A stretch of 64,000 nt of DNA, taken from Methylococcaceae bacterium (GTDB lineage: Bacteria > Pseudomonadota > Gammaproteobacteria > Methylococcales > Methylomonadaceae). Positions 9,038 through 18,890 of this stretch are shown piece by piece. Where the stretch lies: assembly GCA_006844705.1 (NCBI GenBank), contig SPJS01000067.1, positions 1 to 64,000 of the forward strand, given 5' to 3'. How positions within the stretch are numbered: position 1 is the first letter of the stretch; each line of letters starts with the position of its first letter. Position numbers and translations under genes: made by a program. A model generated the notes under the pieces. That model made no database searches. It saw only the letters and a program-made list of their open reading frames with translations, and was not told the DNA's origin.

Positions 9038-10603
9038 CTATTTTCTGAACATTTCTAACATGCGACGGGTGACCAGAAAGCCACCGGCAATATTAATGGA
9101 AGCCGCCAAAACTGCCAGCCCTGACAAGATGGTAATCATCACGCCCGGTGCAGATATCTGTACCAGGGCGCCAATAATGATGATGCCGCTGATGGCATTG
9201 GTCACACTCATCAGCGGGGTATGCAGGGATGGGGAGACATTCCAGATGACCTGATAGCCGATAAAGCACGACAATACAAAGACGGTGAAATGCGACATGA
9301 AAGAGGCGGGGGCATTGTTACCTACGCCAAATAACAGTAAACCCACCAGCACAATGGGGAACATTTTTTTCACCGGTTCGGGAATAACGCTCTGGACATC
9401 TTCCGGTTTGGCAGGCAGTTTGTCAGCCTCTACTTTGGCATTCCTGGGTGCAGCTGACAGTTTGGGTGGCGGTGGTGGCCAGGTGATTTCACCGGCATGG
9501 ATCACAGTCGCACCGCGGATGGCTTCATCTTCCATGTCGATCACCAGGTTGCCGTCTTTTTCAGGGCAAAGATCGGTTAACAGATGACGCAGATTGGTTG
9601 CGTATAACTGACTGGACTGATTGGCCAGACGGCTGGGCAGGTTGGTGTAACCGATCAGGGTGACTCCTTCTTTCATCACAACGTTATCTTTTTCGGTTAA
9701 TGCACAGTTACCGCCTTGTTCGGCAGCAAGGTCTACTACCACACTGCCACTTTTCATGGATTTAACCATGTCTTCAGTAATCAGCTTGGGTGCCGGTTTT
9801 CCGGGAATCAATGCCGTAGTGACAATAATATCGACTTCCTTGGCCTGTTCTGCAAACAGAGTCATTTCAGCCTCGATAAATTCCTTGGACATGGTTTTGG
9901 CATAACCGCCACTGCCGGAGCCTTCTTCTTCAAAATCCAGCATCAGAAATTCGGCATCCATACTTTCTACCTGCTCCTTGACTTCCGGACGGGTATCGAA
10001 TGCGCGGACTATCGCGCCCATACTTTTGGCAGCGCCAATGGCGGCCAGTCCGGCAACCCCGGCACCAATAACCATGACTTTTGCGGGAGGCACTTTACCT
10101 GCAGCAGTAATCTGGCCGGTAAAAAAACGGCCAAAATGTTGTGCAGCTTCCACAATTGCACGGTAACCGGCAATATTGGCCATGGAGCTCAGTGCATCCA
10201 TTTTTTGCGCACGGGAAATTCGCGGGATGCTATCCATCGCAAGTACGGTCGCTTTTTTAGCCGCCAGTTTGCTCATCAGTTCTTCATTCTGGGCCGGCCA
10301 TATGAAGCAGATCAGGTGTTGTCCCCGTTTCATCAGTTCGATTTCATCTACTTCCTGTTCAGGATGGTACTCAGGGCCTCTGACTTTCAGGATGATATCG
10401 ACGCCTTTCCATAAGGTTTTGGCACTTTTAACAATCCTGGCACCGGCTGTTCTGTAATCACTGTCAGACATATCAGCTCCGATACCGGCATTGCTTTCTA
10501 CGCTAATTTCAAAACCCAGTTTGATCAGGCGGGATACAACTTCGGGGGTGGTCGCAACGCGCTTTTCACCCTCATGGACTTCTTTGGGGACTCCAATTTT
10601 CAT
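9038..10603 (-). CDS. pntA: NAD(P) transhydrogenase subunit alpha
   Basis: This is the NAD(H)-binding subunit in the fused E. coli-like form (521 aa against 510), in contrast to the split PntAA/PntAB of some bacteria. Domain I carries the Rossmann motif [13 protein letters not shown] (about 176-188) and AFDTRPEV after it. A proline-rich linker WPPPPPK (about 378) leads to about four membrane segments at the C-terminus. The start ATG has AAGGAG at good spacing, but this SD is one arm of a predicted long-range pairing in the leader. It heads the pntA-pntB operon. Confidence 0.97.
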   Translation of the reverse strand: MKIGVPKEVHEGEKRVATTPEVVSRLIKLGFEISVESNAGIGADMSDSDYRTAGARIVKSAKTLWKGVDIILKVRGPEYHPEQEVDEIELMKRGQHLICFIWPAQNEELMSKLAAKKATVLAMDSIPRISRAQKMDALSSMANIAGYRAIVEAAQHFGRFFTGQITAAGKVPPAKVMVIGAGVAGLAAIGAAKSMGAIVRAFDTRPEVKEQVESMDAEFLMLDFEEEGSGSGGYAKTMSKEFIEAEMTLFAEQAKEVDIIVTTALIPGKPAPKLITEDMVKSMKSGSVVVDLAAEQGGNCALTEKDNVVMKEGVTLIGYTNLPSRLANQSSQLYATNLRHLLTDLCPEKDGNLVIDMEDEAIRGATVIHAGEITWPPPPPKLSAAPRNAKVEADKLPAKPEDVQSVIPEPVKKMFPIVLVGLLLFGVGNNAPASFMSHFTVFVLSCFIGYQVIWNVSPSLHTPLMSVTNAISGIIIIGALVQISAPGVMITILSGLAVLAASINIAGGFLVTRRMLEMFRK

Positions 10604-10676
10604 TCGTTCTCCTTGCGGGGTTAATATTGTTATTTGAGAACAACACTGCTTAAGAAAAAAGCAGTATCCGCAAGGA
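10604..10676 (-). promoter_or_regulatory. Candidate structured leader of pntA that can hide the SD
   Basis: On the minus strand TCCTTGCGG (10668-10676) is perfectly complementary to CCGCAAGGA (10610-10618), whose AAGGA is part of the pntA Shine-Dalgarno. Between them are two further hairpins: ACTGCTT/AAGCAGT with a seven-base loop, and TTGTT/AACAA around CTCAAAT. Together they can form a three-way junction with the SD in the closing stem. No known riboswitch class is recognised. A promoter with TTGAAA at about 10695-10700 would start RNA close to the first arm, so whether that arm is transcribed is uncertain. Confidence 0.4.
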
Positions 10677-10766
10677 TATGTAATTAAAAAATTTATTTCA
10701 ACGCTTTTTAAAATATTTGATTAGAATGCATCTGAGTAATGTTGACATAAGATTAAATCATTAAGT

Positions 10767-11696
10767 ATGAAGATATTAACCGTAGACGATAGTAAGCTCA
10801 TCAGGCAGATTGTCGCGGAATGTGTGAAAACAATGGGACATGACATCATTTTCGCTGAAAATGGCCGCGAAGGTGTTGAGATGGTCAAAAATAATGATGT
10901 TGACCTGGTGCTCATGGATATAGAAATGCCTGATTTAAATGGTCTTGAAGCAACGACCTTGATTCGCCAAAATCAGGGGGATAACTGGTTTCCGATTATT
11001 TTTTTAACCACACATAATGATGATGAGTCTTTTAAGGAAGGGATTTTGGCCGGGGGCGATGCCTATTTACCCAAGCCGCTGAATCCAGTGCGTCTGCAAA
11101 TGACGATTGTTGCGATGGAACGGATTTATTTGCTGCGGCAAAAATTACAATCCGTGCAAAATAAATTGCTCGATGCCAACAAAGCATTGGAAAGATTGTC
11201 ATTATCTGATGCGTTGACTGGCCTTGCAAACCGCAGACATTTTGATCAAACCCTTGAACGTCATTTTCAATTGGCGTTAAAAAATAAAGTCCCTTTATCG
11301 TTAATTCTTGGCGATATCGATCATTTTAAAAAATACAATGATCATTATGGCCATCAGCAAGGCGATGACTGCTTGTACACGGTGGCAAATGCCTTGAATC
11401 AGACAGTGATACGTCCTCTGGATTTAGCCTGTCGCTATGGCGGTGAAGAATTTGTCATTATTATGCCGGAGACGAATCTTCTTGAAGCAAAGACGGTTGC
11501 TGAGGACGTTCGCCAGGCCATCCTCAGTGTCAAATTACCGCATGCAGCATCTTCCACACATTCCATCGTGACGATGAGTATGGGGGTGGCAACATTACAA
11601 GGACAATATAAAAGTGCAGTTGATTTGATCAAGGCGGCAGACGACGCACTTTATCAGGCGAAAGAAAGTGGACGAAATCGGGTGATTTCGCTTTGA
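10767..11696 (+). CDS. Response regulator with diguanylate cyclase output (REC-GGDEF)
   Basis: A receiver domain (about 1-120) has the acidic pair D7-D8, phospho-acceptor aspartate in VLMDIEMPDLNG (D52) and the lysine in LPKPLNP. After a helical linker the GGDEF domain has the active signature GGEEF at about 225-229, preceded by five residues and RPLD, a good RxxD inhibitory site. The protein should therefore make cyclic di-GMP under phosphorylation control with product feedback. No kinase is adjacent. The stop overlaps the next gene (TTGA), so it is translationally coupled to a nucleotidyltransferase at the head of the C1 island. Confidence 0.93.
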   Translation: MKILTVDDSKLIRQIVAECVKTMGHDIIFAENGREGVEMVKNNDVDLVLMDIEMPDLNGLEATTLIRQNQGDNWFPIIFLTTHNDDESFKEGILAGGDAYLPKPLNPVRLQMTIVAMERIYLLRQKLQSVQNKLLDANKALERLSLSDALTGLANRRHFDQTLERHFQLALKNKVPLSLILGDIDHFKKYNDHYGHQQGDDCLYTVANALNQTVIRPLDLACRYGGEEFVIIMPETNLLEAKTVAEDVRQAILSVKLPHAASSTHSIVTMSMGVATLQGQYKSAVDLIKAADDALYQAKESGRNRVISL

Positions 11697-12634
11697 TACG
11701 ATTTTATGCCAAGGATTTTATCACTACGCGAGAAGGGTTGATTTTTGCCGTTGTCAGCAATGGGGTGGAAGACGGAAAGGTCTTATGTTTTTTGCGCTAT
11801 ATCAAAACGGGTCAGCGTTGGAATAAAGCCGATACCGACCACGCGAATCAATTTTTGGCACAGAATTACCCACATTATTTGTACTTCTCGCAGCAACTGG
11901 ACGCGCATCTTCATGCTGTTTCTATAGACAGTATTTACCGGCATCATCAACCTCGTCATCGCTTGTCAGAAATAATGAACAGTTCCCGTCACGCGATGGG
12001 GGCGGAATATGATTGTTTTCAATTATGCAATCAGTTGCAACAACATAATGTGCCGCTTGAACAGGTAGGCGTCACTGGGTCTGTACTGGTTTCATTGCAG
12101 AATGATTTATCGGATATTGATCTGGTAATCTATGACCGCAAGGTTTTTTTTCAATGCCAGCAAGCCTTTAAAAGTATGTTGCACGTTGGGCTGTTGTATC
12201 CGCTGAGAGAAAGCGACTGGGTCTTTTCATATCAACGGCGCGACTGTGAATTATCTCTGACAGAGTATGTTTGGCATGAGACAAGAAAGTTAAATAAAGT
12301 CGTATTTAACGGACGCAAAGTGGATATTTCATTAGCTCAATTGAATGAAAATTCAGCAACAACCCACTTTAGTAAACAGGGAGAAGCGGTTGTTCAGGCC
12401 ACGGTTATGGGTGACTATTACAGTTATGATAGTCCCTCTGTCTATGACATTGATCACCCTGATATATCATCAATCATCAGTTTTACACCAACCTATACGG
12501 GGCAGGCAGTGCGTGGCGAATTGATTGAAGCCGCAGGCAAACTGGAGCAATCCAGTGATGGGCATGTGCGTCTGGTGGTGGGTAGCTCGCGTGAAGCAAG
12601 AGGGGAATATATCAAAGTGATTCAGCATGCTTGA
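11693..12634 (+). CDS. Archaeal-type predicted nucleotidyltransferase
   Basis: The 313-aa protein starts at a TTG that overlaps the GGDEF gene by four bases; no earlier in-frame ATG exists. The N-terminal motif EGLIFAVV followed by VLCFLRYI resembles the archaeal predicted nucleotidyltransferase group I remember as COG1665. The catalytic pattern GS (129-130) then SDIDLVIYD (D141, D143) is that of DNA polymerase beta-like nucleotidyltransferases. Substrate unknown. Its position, overlapping a HAD phosphatase and followed by archaeal-type H4MPT genes, suggests a role in the C1 cofactor pathway, but this is inference. Confidence 0.7.
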   Translation: MIRFYAKDFITTREGLIFAVVSNGVEDGKVLCFLRYIKTGQRWNKADTDHANQFLAQNYPHYLYFSQQLDAHLHAVSIDSIYRHHQPRHRLSEIMNSSRHAMGAEYDCFQLCNQLQQHNVPLEQVGVTGSVLVSLQNDLSDIDLVIYDRKVFFQCQQAFKSMLHVGLLYPLRESDWVFSYQRRDCELSLTEYVWHETRKLNKVVFNGRKVDISLAQLNENSATTHFSKQGEAVVQATVMGDYYSYDSPSVYDIDHPDISSIISFTPTYTGQAVRGELIEAAGKLEQSSDGHVRLVVGSSREARGEYIKVIQHA

Positions 12635-13301
12635 TATACATCAGATTAATACGATCATATTTGATCTGGATGGATTGATATTGGATACAGAATCCACTTT
12701 TCATTCTGCCTGGAAACAGGCTGGGGAGGCGTTAGGTGTACCCATTAATGATGGATTGTTGCAAGACTTTTGCGGTATGTCTGGCAACGATATTACGCGA
12801 TTGTTGAAGCTGCATTATGGCGAGAGATTAGACATCGACCGTTTTTTTAATCGATGTGAAAAAATCTGGATTGAGCAAGTTAAGCAGCAGGGTATTGCAG
12901 TTAAGCCGGGGTTTTTCGCATTAATCGATGTTGTTCGGCATAATCAATGGGAATACACGATTGCAACCAATAGCCGCCGCACAAATGCGCAGTTTTGTCT
13001 GGAAACGGCCGGGATAGCGAACTATTTTACGGACATGGTGTGCCGCGAGGATGTAGTGAACCCTAAACCTTCATCAGAGGTGTTTGTAAAAGCGGCAGCC
13101 TTATTAAATAAAGAGTTGACTGAATGTATGGTGCTGGAAGATTCTCCACCGGGCGTACGGGCGGCTTATCAGACCCATGCTAAAACAGTGTATATCCCCT
13201 CAACCGTGCTGCCCGATCGTGACTGCCTGATGATGGCAGACATTTACTGTAAGGATATGAATCAACTGGCAAGCATACTCACGCACAAGGATCATGTATA
13301 A
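12627..13301 (+). CDS. HAD-superfamily phosphatase (beta-phosphoglucomutase/phosphatase-like)
   Basis: The 224-aa protein has the HAD motif I FDLDGLILDTES with nucleophile D13 and acid D15, motif II TNS, and EDSPPGVRAA for motif IV, typical of subfamily IA. It overlaps the preceding nucleotidyltransferase by eight bases. Such enzymes remove phosphate from small metabolites; the substrate cannot be read from sequence. A dephosphorylation step in pterin or methylofuran assembly is possible from context, as is a general housekeeping role. Confidence 0.85.
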   Translation: MLDIHQINTIIFDLDGLILDTESTFHSAWKQAGEALGVPINDGLLQDFCGMSGNDITRLLKLHYGERLDIDRFFNRCEKIWIEQVKQQGIAVKPGFFALIDVVRHNQWEYTIATNSRRTNAQFCLETAGIANYFTDMVCREDVVNPKPSSEVFVKAAALLNKELTECMVLEDSPPGVRAAYQTHAKTVYIPSTVLPDRDCLMMADIYCKDMNQLASILTHKDHV

Positions 13302-13401
13302 TTGCGCGTTCATACAAGGAAGTCAGACGGATTAATCACCGCGATTTCTTTTCTGAAACAGGGTTTCAGGATGTTGGCCTGACAGTAGTTCTAACAATAC
13401 C

Positions 13402-14361
13402 GTGTCTGATAAAAAACAAATTACAGTAATTGCACCCGCGCGTTTGCATATGGGATTTATGGATTTAAGCGGTGCATTGGGCAGGCATTTTGGCAGTGTT
13501 GGCATGGCATTGAATGAAATCAGTACCTCCTTGACATTATCTGCCGCAGATAGTTTGACAGTGACGGGGGCATCATCCGAACGCGCGCGCAGCTGTGTAC
13601 AGGATTTATGTCGCCAGTTTAATGTGTCAGAGTCTTTATCTGTTACTCTCCATCAGGCTATACCTGAACATGTCGGGTTAGGCTCTGGAACCCAGCTTTC
13701 ACTCGCCATCGGTGCCGCACTTAATGCGCATTATGATCTAGGTTTGAGTATAAGGGATATCGCCTGTTTAACTGCCCGGGGTCAACGCTCGGGGATTGGT
13801 ATTGGCGTGTTTGAACAGGGCGGGCTGGTGGTTGATGGCGGGCGCGGAGAACACACACTGACCCCGCCGATGATTTCAAGAATGAATGTGCCGGAAAACT
13901 GGCGGTTTATTCTGGTATTTGATCAACGCGGACAGGGTTTGCATGGCAAACAGGAAATATCTGCCTTTAAACAACTGCCGGTTTTTCCGCAACCGGAAGC
14001 CGCGCGGTTGTGTTATCTGTTGTTGATGCAGGGCTTGCCCGCATTAGCGGAGCAGAATATTGTCCATTTCGGCGAGGTCATCAGTGAGATTCAATCATCT
14101 GTGGGACAACATTTCTCAGCAGTGCAGGGAGGGGTGTTTACCAGCCAGCCCGTTGCCGAAGCCATGGATTGGCTGATGCAACAAGGCGCTGTGGGAATAG
14201 GGCAGACATCCTGGGGGCCGACGGGTTTTTGTTGTGTGCAAAGTGCAACGCACGCGGAACGGCTGGTTGATGAAGTGACTAAAATGCAAGCCGATGATTC
14301 TCATCTGCTGTTCAAAATCGTCAGTGGACGCAATTCCCCGGCGACAATCCAATATCATTGA
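13402..14361 (+). CDS. Beta-ribofuranosylaminobenzene 5'-phosphate synthase (beta-RFAP synthase)
   Basis: This enzyme joins 4-aminobenzoate (or 4-hydroxybenzoate) to PRPP with loss of CO2, the first committed step of methanopterin biosynthesis. The 319-aa protein belongs to the GHMP-kinase fold and shows PARLHMGFMDL at the N-terminus, GRHFGSVG, and the glycine-rich loop PEHVGLGSGTQ (about 92-102). A GTG start is required because the first ATG would remove the PARLH motif. It follows 100 bases of leader containing a CTGAAAC/GTTTCAG hairpin (13353-13369). The stop overlaps the next gene by four bases. Confidence 0.92.
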   Translation: MSDKKQITVIAPARLHMGFMDLSGALGRHFGSVGMALNEISTSLTLSAADSLTVTGASSERARSCVQDLCRQFNVSESLSVTLHQAIPEHVGLGSGTQLSLAIGAALNAHYDLGLSIRDIACLTARGQRSGIGIGVFEQGGLVVDGGRGEHTLTPPMISRMNVPENWRFILVFDQRGQGLHGKQEISAFKQLPVFPQPEAARLCYLLLMQGLPALAEQNIVHFGEVISEIQSSVGQHFSAVQGGVFTSQPVAEAMDWLMQQGAVGIGQTSWGPTGFCCVQSATHAERLVDEVTKMQADDSHLLFKIVSGRNSPATIQYH

Positions 14362-15455
14362 GTCACAATAAATCACCCCTTCTTGTCGTTGCAAAATCGA
14401 CGCGCGCGATAGCAGAGCATTTGCATTATGCGGGATGTTCAACGCTGGCCATAGATTTATTTGCCGATGCCGATACCTGGCACTGGGTTACGGATGCGAT
14501 CAAAGTTGACGATTTATCGCTTCCGTCAGTCAAGACGGCAGTTGCGGGCTTGACCAAAAAATATTCAATTCAATATTGTTTATTCGGTAGCGGTTTTGAA
14601 AATTATCCGGATAGCCTGATGTTTCTTCACAATACTTTTGATGTGTTGGGTATCAGCCTGGATGGATGGAGAACACTTGCCGATAAAAGGTCATTTTTTG
14701 AATGGCTCTTACTACAACAGATTCCTCACCCTGAAACCCGTTTTTCCCCTCCACTGGATAAACAGGGTTGGTTGCAAAAACCTTTGAATGGTGAAGGTGG
14801 AGTCAATATTTCGTTTGCTGATGAAGCGAAAGCTGACGGCATACATTGTTATTGGCAACGTCATCAAACAGGAGACAGTTTTTCGTTATTGTTTTTAGCA
14901 TTAGAAGGAAAAACCCAGCCGCTGGGATTTCAGCAGCAATTTGTTTCTGATGCTCATCCTGACGCCCCATTCCTGTTTTCCGGTTTGTCGTGGACTGAGG
15001 CACAGGAAGGATTTGATCAGGTCATCGACTGGGCGGAACGACTGGCCACAGACTTTCCTTTAGCGGGTCTCTGCAGTGTTGATTTTATCTGGCATGAAAA
15101 ACAATGTTTCTTTCTGGAAATCAATCCCAGGTTGTCTGCCAGTAGTCAACTTTATACAGAAGATATTATCACTGCACATATCCAGTGTTTTTTAGCAAAA
15201 CAACTGCCAAAACAACGACCACGTCAACAAAAACGGGCCGTGAAAATTATTTATGCCAATAAAACGATCAGAATTGCACACCATTTTCCATGGCCGGAAG
15301 GGTGCAAAGATGTCCCTGAAACCCCGGCATTTATCAAGCAAGGAGAGCCGATTTGCAGTATCATTGCGCCATTTGATTCTGATCCATTCTTTTTGGCGAG
15401 CGTAGCAGGGCGAGAAAAGGAATTGATGCATTTATTAACTGAAGGTACAAAGTAA
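14358..15455 (+). CDS. ATP-grasp carboligase-like protein of the H4MPT island
   Basis: The 365-aa product has an ATP-grasp fold: [11 protein letters not shown] as the ATP-binding loop (about 140) and [15 protein letters not shown] (about 250) as the metal-binding strand. It resembles the predicted carboligases found with methanopterin-linked C1 genes in methylotrophs. The enzyme probably forms an amide or related bond in H4MPT or methylofuran; the exact step is unknown to me. Start is TTG overlapping the beta-RFAP synthase stop; no ATG occurs before the conserved region. The end overlaps mch by one base. Confidence 0.8.
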   Translation: MSHNKSPLLVVAKSTRAIAEHLHYAGCSTLAIDLFADADTWHWVTDAIKVDDLSLPSVKTAVAGLTKKYSIQYCLFGSGFENYPDSLMFLHNTFDVLGISLDGWRTLADKRSFFEWLLLQQIPHPETRFSPPLDKQGWLQKPLNGEGGVNISFADEAKADGIHCYWQRHQTGDSFSLLFLALEGKTQPLGFQQQFVSDAHPDAPFLFSGLSWTEAQEGFDQVIDWAERLATDFPLAGLCSVDFIWHEKQCFFLEINPRLSASSQLYTEDIITAHIQCFLAKQLPKQRPRQQKRAVKIIYANKTIRIAHHFPWPEGCKDVPETPAFIKQGEPICSIIAPFDSDPFFLASVAGREKELMHLLTEGTK

Positions 15456-16438
15456 TGCAGTATAAGGCGAGTGTAAGCAAACTGACCCAACCATTAGTCG
15501 ATGAACTGATGAATAATCAGCAAAAGCTGAGAATATCAGCCAGTCAGCTGGACAATGGCAGCACGGTGATTGATGCCGGAATTAATGTGCTAGGCGGTAT
15601 AGAAGCAGGGCGCATCATTACCGAAATCTGCTTGGGAGGCATGGGGTCAGTGACATTTACGCAAACCCCTTATACTGAGAACTGGCCGTTAACCATTAAT
15701 GTGCATACCACGAACCCGGTACTGGCCTGTCTGGGCAGCCAATATGCCGGATGGAGTCTGTCGTATGAAAAATATTATGCCTTGGGATCAGGGCCTGCGC
15801 GTGCAATGGCGGTTAAAGAAAAAGATGGCCAGACGGTTTCGGTAGAAGACTTATACGGCGAACTGGATTATCGCGATACAGGAGACAAAACCGTACTGGT
15901 TATCGAGAATGATGCGATTCCGCCATTACCTATTGTTGAAAAAGTAGCGGCATCCTGTGGCGTTGCTGCGGAAAACCTGACTATCGTTGTGACCCCGACC
16001 AGCAGTCTTGCCGGGTGTGTTCAGGTGGTTGGACGTGTGCTGGAAGTTGCCATGCATAAGGCACATGAACTGCATTTTCCGCTGGAAAATATTGTTGACG
16101 GTATGGGCAGCGCGCCGTTATGTCCTCCTCATCCGGATTTTGTCAAAGCAATGGGCAGAACCAATGATGCCATCTTGTTTGCCGGGCAAGTTCACCTGTT
16201 TGTAACGGGGAGTGATGATGCTGCTGAAAAATTGGCGACCCAACTGCCGAGTTCCACATCAAAAGACTACGGCAAGCCTTTCGCGGACATTTTCAAAGCC
16301 TACGACTATGATTTCTTTAAAATTGATGGCATGTTGTTTAGTCCCGCCAGTGTGATCGTGACTGCTGTTGAATCCGGTAACAGTTTTCATGCCGGCAAAC
16401 TGGACAATGCTTTATTAAATCAATCTTTTGGCGTTTAA
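15455..16438 (+). CDS. mch: Methenyl-H4MPT cyclohydrolase
   Basis: Mch interconverts N5,N10-methenyl-H4MPT and N5-formyl-H4MPT in the formaldehyde oxidation pathway. The 327-aa length fits the family (about 315-330). Recognisable blocks include [34 protein letters not shown] and the Pro-rich [15 protein letters not shown] near residue 215. It starts with ATG in TAATG overlap with the upstream ATP-grasp gene. It is the core catabolic enzyme in the middle of cofactor-biosynthesis genes. Confidence 0.96.
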   Translation: MQYKASVSKLTQPLVDELMNNQQKLRISASQLDNGSTVIDAGINVLGGIEAGRIITEICLGGMGSVTFTQTPYTENWPLTINVHTTNPVLACLGSQYAGWSLSYEKYYALGSGPARAMAVKEKDGQTVSVEDLYGELDYRDTGDKTVLVIENDAIPPLPIVEKVAASCGVAAENLTIVVTPTSSLAGCVQVVGRVLEVAMHKAHELHFPLENIVDGMGSAPLCPPHPDFVKAMGRTNDAILFAGQVHLFVTGSDDAAEKLATQLPSSTSKDYGKPFADIFKAYDYDFFKIDGMLFSPASVIVTAVESGNSFHAGKLDNALLNQSFGV

Positions 16439-16465
16439 CTGACCGGCAGCAGGGAGAAGCTGGAT

Positions 16466-17386
16466 TTGTCAACAGGACGCATTGCACTTATCACGGATGA
16501 TCCCGGCTGGCATGGTAAACAATTACGCCTTGCCTTCGCAGCCCGGGGGTATCAGTGTGACTATGTTTCCATCACAGATTGCCGTTTGCAACCTGCAACT
16601 ACCGGTCTTCCGGTTATCATTCCGGGCTTTGAGCATGCCTTGCCTGATGCGGTATTTGTACGTGGCATTCCTGGCGGGTCCCTGGCTGAAGTCGTGTTTT
16701 ATCTCGATATTCTGCATGCGCTTAAAATTCTCGGCGTTCCGGTTTATAACAATGGCAGAGTGATTGAAGCCAGTGTTGATAAAGCCTTATGCAGTTTTTT
16801 ATTGGCACAATGCCAGGTATCCACGCCCTTGACCTGGGTAACACCTGATCGAACACAAGCGTTACATATTGCCGAGCAGGAGCTGGCACAGGGGCATTGG
16901 CTGGTCAGTAAGCCCTTGTTCGGCTCTCAGGGAGAAGGTATTCGCCGCTTGCAAAAGATGACCGACTTGTTCTGGCTGACCAGCAGCGAGGGTATTTTTT
17001 ATTTGCAGCGCTATGTGCATGGGATGAATAACGAACATGCCGACTATCGAGTATTTGTTATTCATAATAAGGTCATTGCCGCGATGTGCCGTCATGGGAA
17101 ATCATGGCTTAACAATGTGGCCCGCGGGGCACAGTGTAACGCTGTGGTCGCTAATGAGAAAATGGCTGAACTGGCGACCACAGCGTGTCGGGCACTTGAT
17201 ATGGATTATGCCGGAGTGGATATTATCGAGAATGCTGAAGGCCAGCTTCAGGTGATCGAAGTGAACAGTATTCCGGCCTGGAAGGGCTTGCAATCCTGTT
17301 GTAATATAAAAATTGCCGAATTGCTGGTTGATGATTTATTACACCGTTATGTGGTCTCAACAGAACAGGTAAAATCCGCAGTATGA
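16466..17386 (+). CDS. RimK-family ATP-grasp ligase (MptN-like)
   Basis: This 306-aa protein has a RimK/ATP-grasp fold with SKPLFGSQGEGI (about 147-158) and the metal-binding VIEVNSIPAWKGLQ (about 270). Relatives add glutamate to tetrahydrosarcinapterin or coenzyme F420; in an H4MPT island an alpha-glutamate ligase or related amide-forming role is likely. The start is TTG, preceded by GGGAGAAG at good spacing; no ATG or GTG option exists. It overlaps the following gene by four bases (ATGA). Confidence 0.8.
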   Translation: MSTGRIALITDDPGWHGKQLRLAFAARGYQCDYVSITDCRLQPATTGLPVIIPGFEHALPDAVFVRGIPGGSLAEVVFYLDILHALKILGVPVYNNGRVIEASVDKALCSFLLAQCQVSTPLTWVTPDRTQALHIAEQELAQGHWLVSKPLFGSQGEGIRRLQKMTDLFWLTSSEGIFYLQRYVHGMNNEHADYRVFVIHNKVIAAMCRHGKSWLNNVARGAQCNAVVANEKMAELATTACRALDMDYAGVDIIENAEGQLQVIEVNSIPAWKGLQSCCNIKIAELLVDDLLHRYVVSTEQVKSAV

Positions 17387-18234
17387 TTGAACAATCGGTG
17401 TTGATGGAATTGTATCAACAGTCCTGTGAAATCGATATCAAAGCATTCAAGCCGGGTAATGTCAGTATCTACAGTGCCGGTCACGATATGGACGTGTCTG
17501 ATTTCAGAAAAAGTTATCAGGTCAGTGCCGAACCCATTTGCGACCCCTCGCTGTCATTAGGTGAAAAAATCTATTACGCCGTTGAGGCTACCCGAAATGC
17601 AGTGGGATGCAATACAAATCTTGGTATTGTGTTGTTATGTGCGCCATTAATCCATGCCGCACAACATGCCGATTGCAATAATTCTTTGCGTGACAGTTTG
17701 AAAAACCGGCTTTCCCTGACTACTCTTCAGGATGCCGACTGGATGTATCGTGCAATCAGTCTGGCTTCACCGGGCGGGCTAGGGTCATCTGAGCAGGAAG
17801 ATGTCAGCCAAAAAGCCAGGGTTACTCTGACTGAAGCGATGCGGATCGCCATGTTGCATGACAAGATTGCCGAGTTGATGGCAACAAATTACAGAGATAT
17901 TTTTGATTATTCAATTTTAATGTATAATTCCGGGTTCAAAAGGTTTGAAGCTTCTGACTGGGCAGCGTTGTCTGTGTTTTTGGGGCTTTTGTCGCGTTTT
18001 CCTGACAGTCATATTGAACGTAAATATGGTGAAAAATTTACCCCTTGGGTAAAAGCGGAAGCAGTTCGTTTACTGGCTTTTTTCAATTCATCAAACGATA
18101 CTGATTCGCTAATTCCAATACTACATGAGGTAGACCAGGCATTCAAAGCCAAAGGTATTAATCCTGGAACGTCGGCTGATATAACTGTGGCCACAGTATT
18201 AACGGTTTTTATGGAACAAATATTAATGATGTAA
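17383..18234 (+). CDS. Triphosphoribosyl-dephospho-CoA synthase-like protein (CitG family)
   Basis: The 283-aa protein contains KAFKPGNVS, AVGCNTNLGIVLL and SPGGLGSSEQEDV, the hallmark blocks of CitG/MdcB enzymes, which transfer a ribosyl group from ATP to dephospho-CoA. No citrate or malonate lyase genes are present, while members of this family occur in methanopterin gene islands. A ribosyl-transfer step in building the H4MPT side chain is therefore plausible but unproven. ATGA overlap with the RimK-like gene puts it in the same operon; fae follows after 87 bases. Confidence 0.85.
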   Translation: MIEQSVLMELYQQSCEIDIKAFKPGNVSIYSAGHDMDVSDFRKSYQVSAEPICDPSLSLGEKIYYAVEATRNAVGCNTNLGIVLLCAPLIHAAQHADCNNSLRDSLKNRLSLTTLQDADWMYRAISLASPGGLGSSEQEDVSQKARVTLTEAMRIAMLHDKIAELMATNYRDIFDYSILMYNSGFKRFEASDWAALSVFLGLLSRFPDSHIERKYGEKFTPWVKAEAVRLLAFFNSSNDTDSLIPILHEVDQAFKAKGINPGTSADITVATVLTVFMEQILMM

Positions 18235-18321
18235 ATCATTAACCCGGCAGGGAAATGCTGGAAATTTAGGGCACTATTCAGTGTCTGTGTTTTTTTCTTA
18301 TTTTTTGGAGAGATTGGTAAA

Positions 18322-18831
18322 ATGGCAAAAATCAACAACGTACGCGTTGGCGAATCATTGGTAGGTGATGGTAACGAAGTTGCACACATCGATTTGATCC
18401 TGGGCCCTCGTGGCTCAGCTGCAGAATCAGCTTTCGCTAACTGCTTAACTAACAACAAAGACGGTTTCTCTAGTCTGTTGGCTGTTGTTGCTCCTAACCT
18501 GATGGTTAAACCAGCAACTGTTATGTTCAACAAAGTAACCATCAAAGGGTCTAAACAAGCTGTTCAAATGTTTGGTCCGGCTCAACGTGGTGTTGCGATG
18601 GCTGTTGCCGATGCAGTTGAAGAAGGCACAATCCCTGCTGACGAAGCTGATGATTTGTTCATTTGTGTTGGTGTATTCATTCACTGGATGGCTGAAGATG
18701 ATGCTAAAATCCAGGAATACAACTACAAAGCAGTTAAAGAATCAATTGAGCGCGCTGTTGCAGGTACGCCAACTGCTTCTGAAGTTGTAGCGGCTAAATC
18801 AAGCGCAACTCACCCGTTCGCTGCAAACTAA
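18322..18831 (+). CDS. fae: Formaldehyde-activating enzyme
   Basis: Fae catalyses condensation of formaldehyde with H4MPT to methylene-H4MPT and is typically very abundant in methylotrophs. The 169-aa product matches the family length. NEVAHIDLI contains the catalytic histidine (H22), followed by [13 protein letters not shown] and [19 protein letters not shown] at good spacing precedes ATG. Codon choice is more biased (repeated GTT, GCT, AAC, CGT) than in neighbours, a sign of high expression. An 87-base gap and a strong terminator bracket the gene, so it may be transcribed separately. Confidence 0.98.
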   Translation: MAKINNVRVGESLVGDGNEVAHIDLILGPRGSAAESAFANCLTNNKDGFSSLLAVVAPNLMVKPATVMFNKVTIKGSKQAVQMFGPAQRGVAMAVADAVEEGTIPADEADDLFICVGVFIHWMAEDDAKIQEYNYKAVKESIERAVAGTPTASEVVAAKSSATHPFAAN

Positions 18832-18853
18832 TTTCTCTTCGAGAAATGTTGAA

Positions 18854-18881
18854 AAATACCCCGTTTACGGGGTATTTTTTT
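18854..18881 (+). terminator. Strong intrinsic terminator of fae
   Basis: AAATACCCCG pairs with CGGGGTATTT around TTTA and runs into a T tract, 22 bases after the fae stop. On the minus strand the A-rich left flank also supplies T residues, so it may serve the converging gene ending at 18891. Confidence 0.93.
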
Positions 18882-18890
18882 GCCTGAAAT

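Noticed and set aside
9716..10414. 232-codon open frame on the plus strand opposite pntA
   Set aside because: It mirrors the pntA coding strand, has unusual composition and no recognisable domain.
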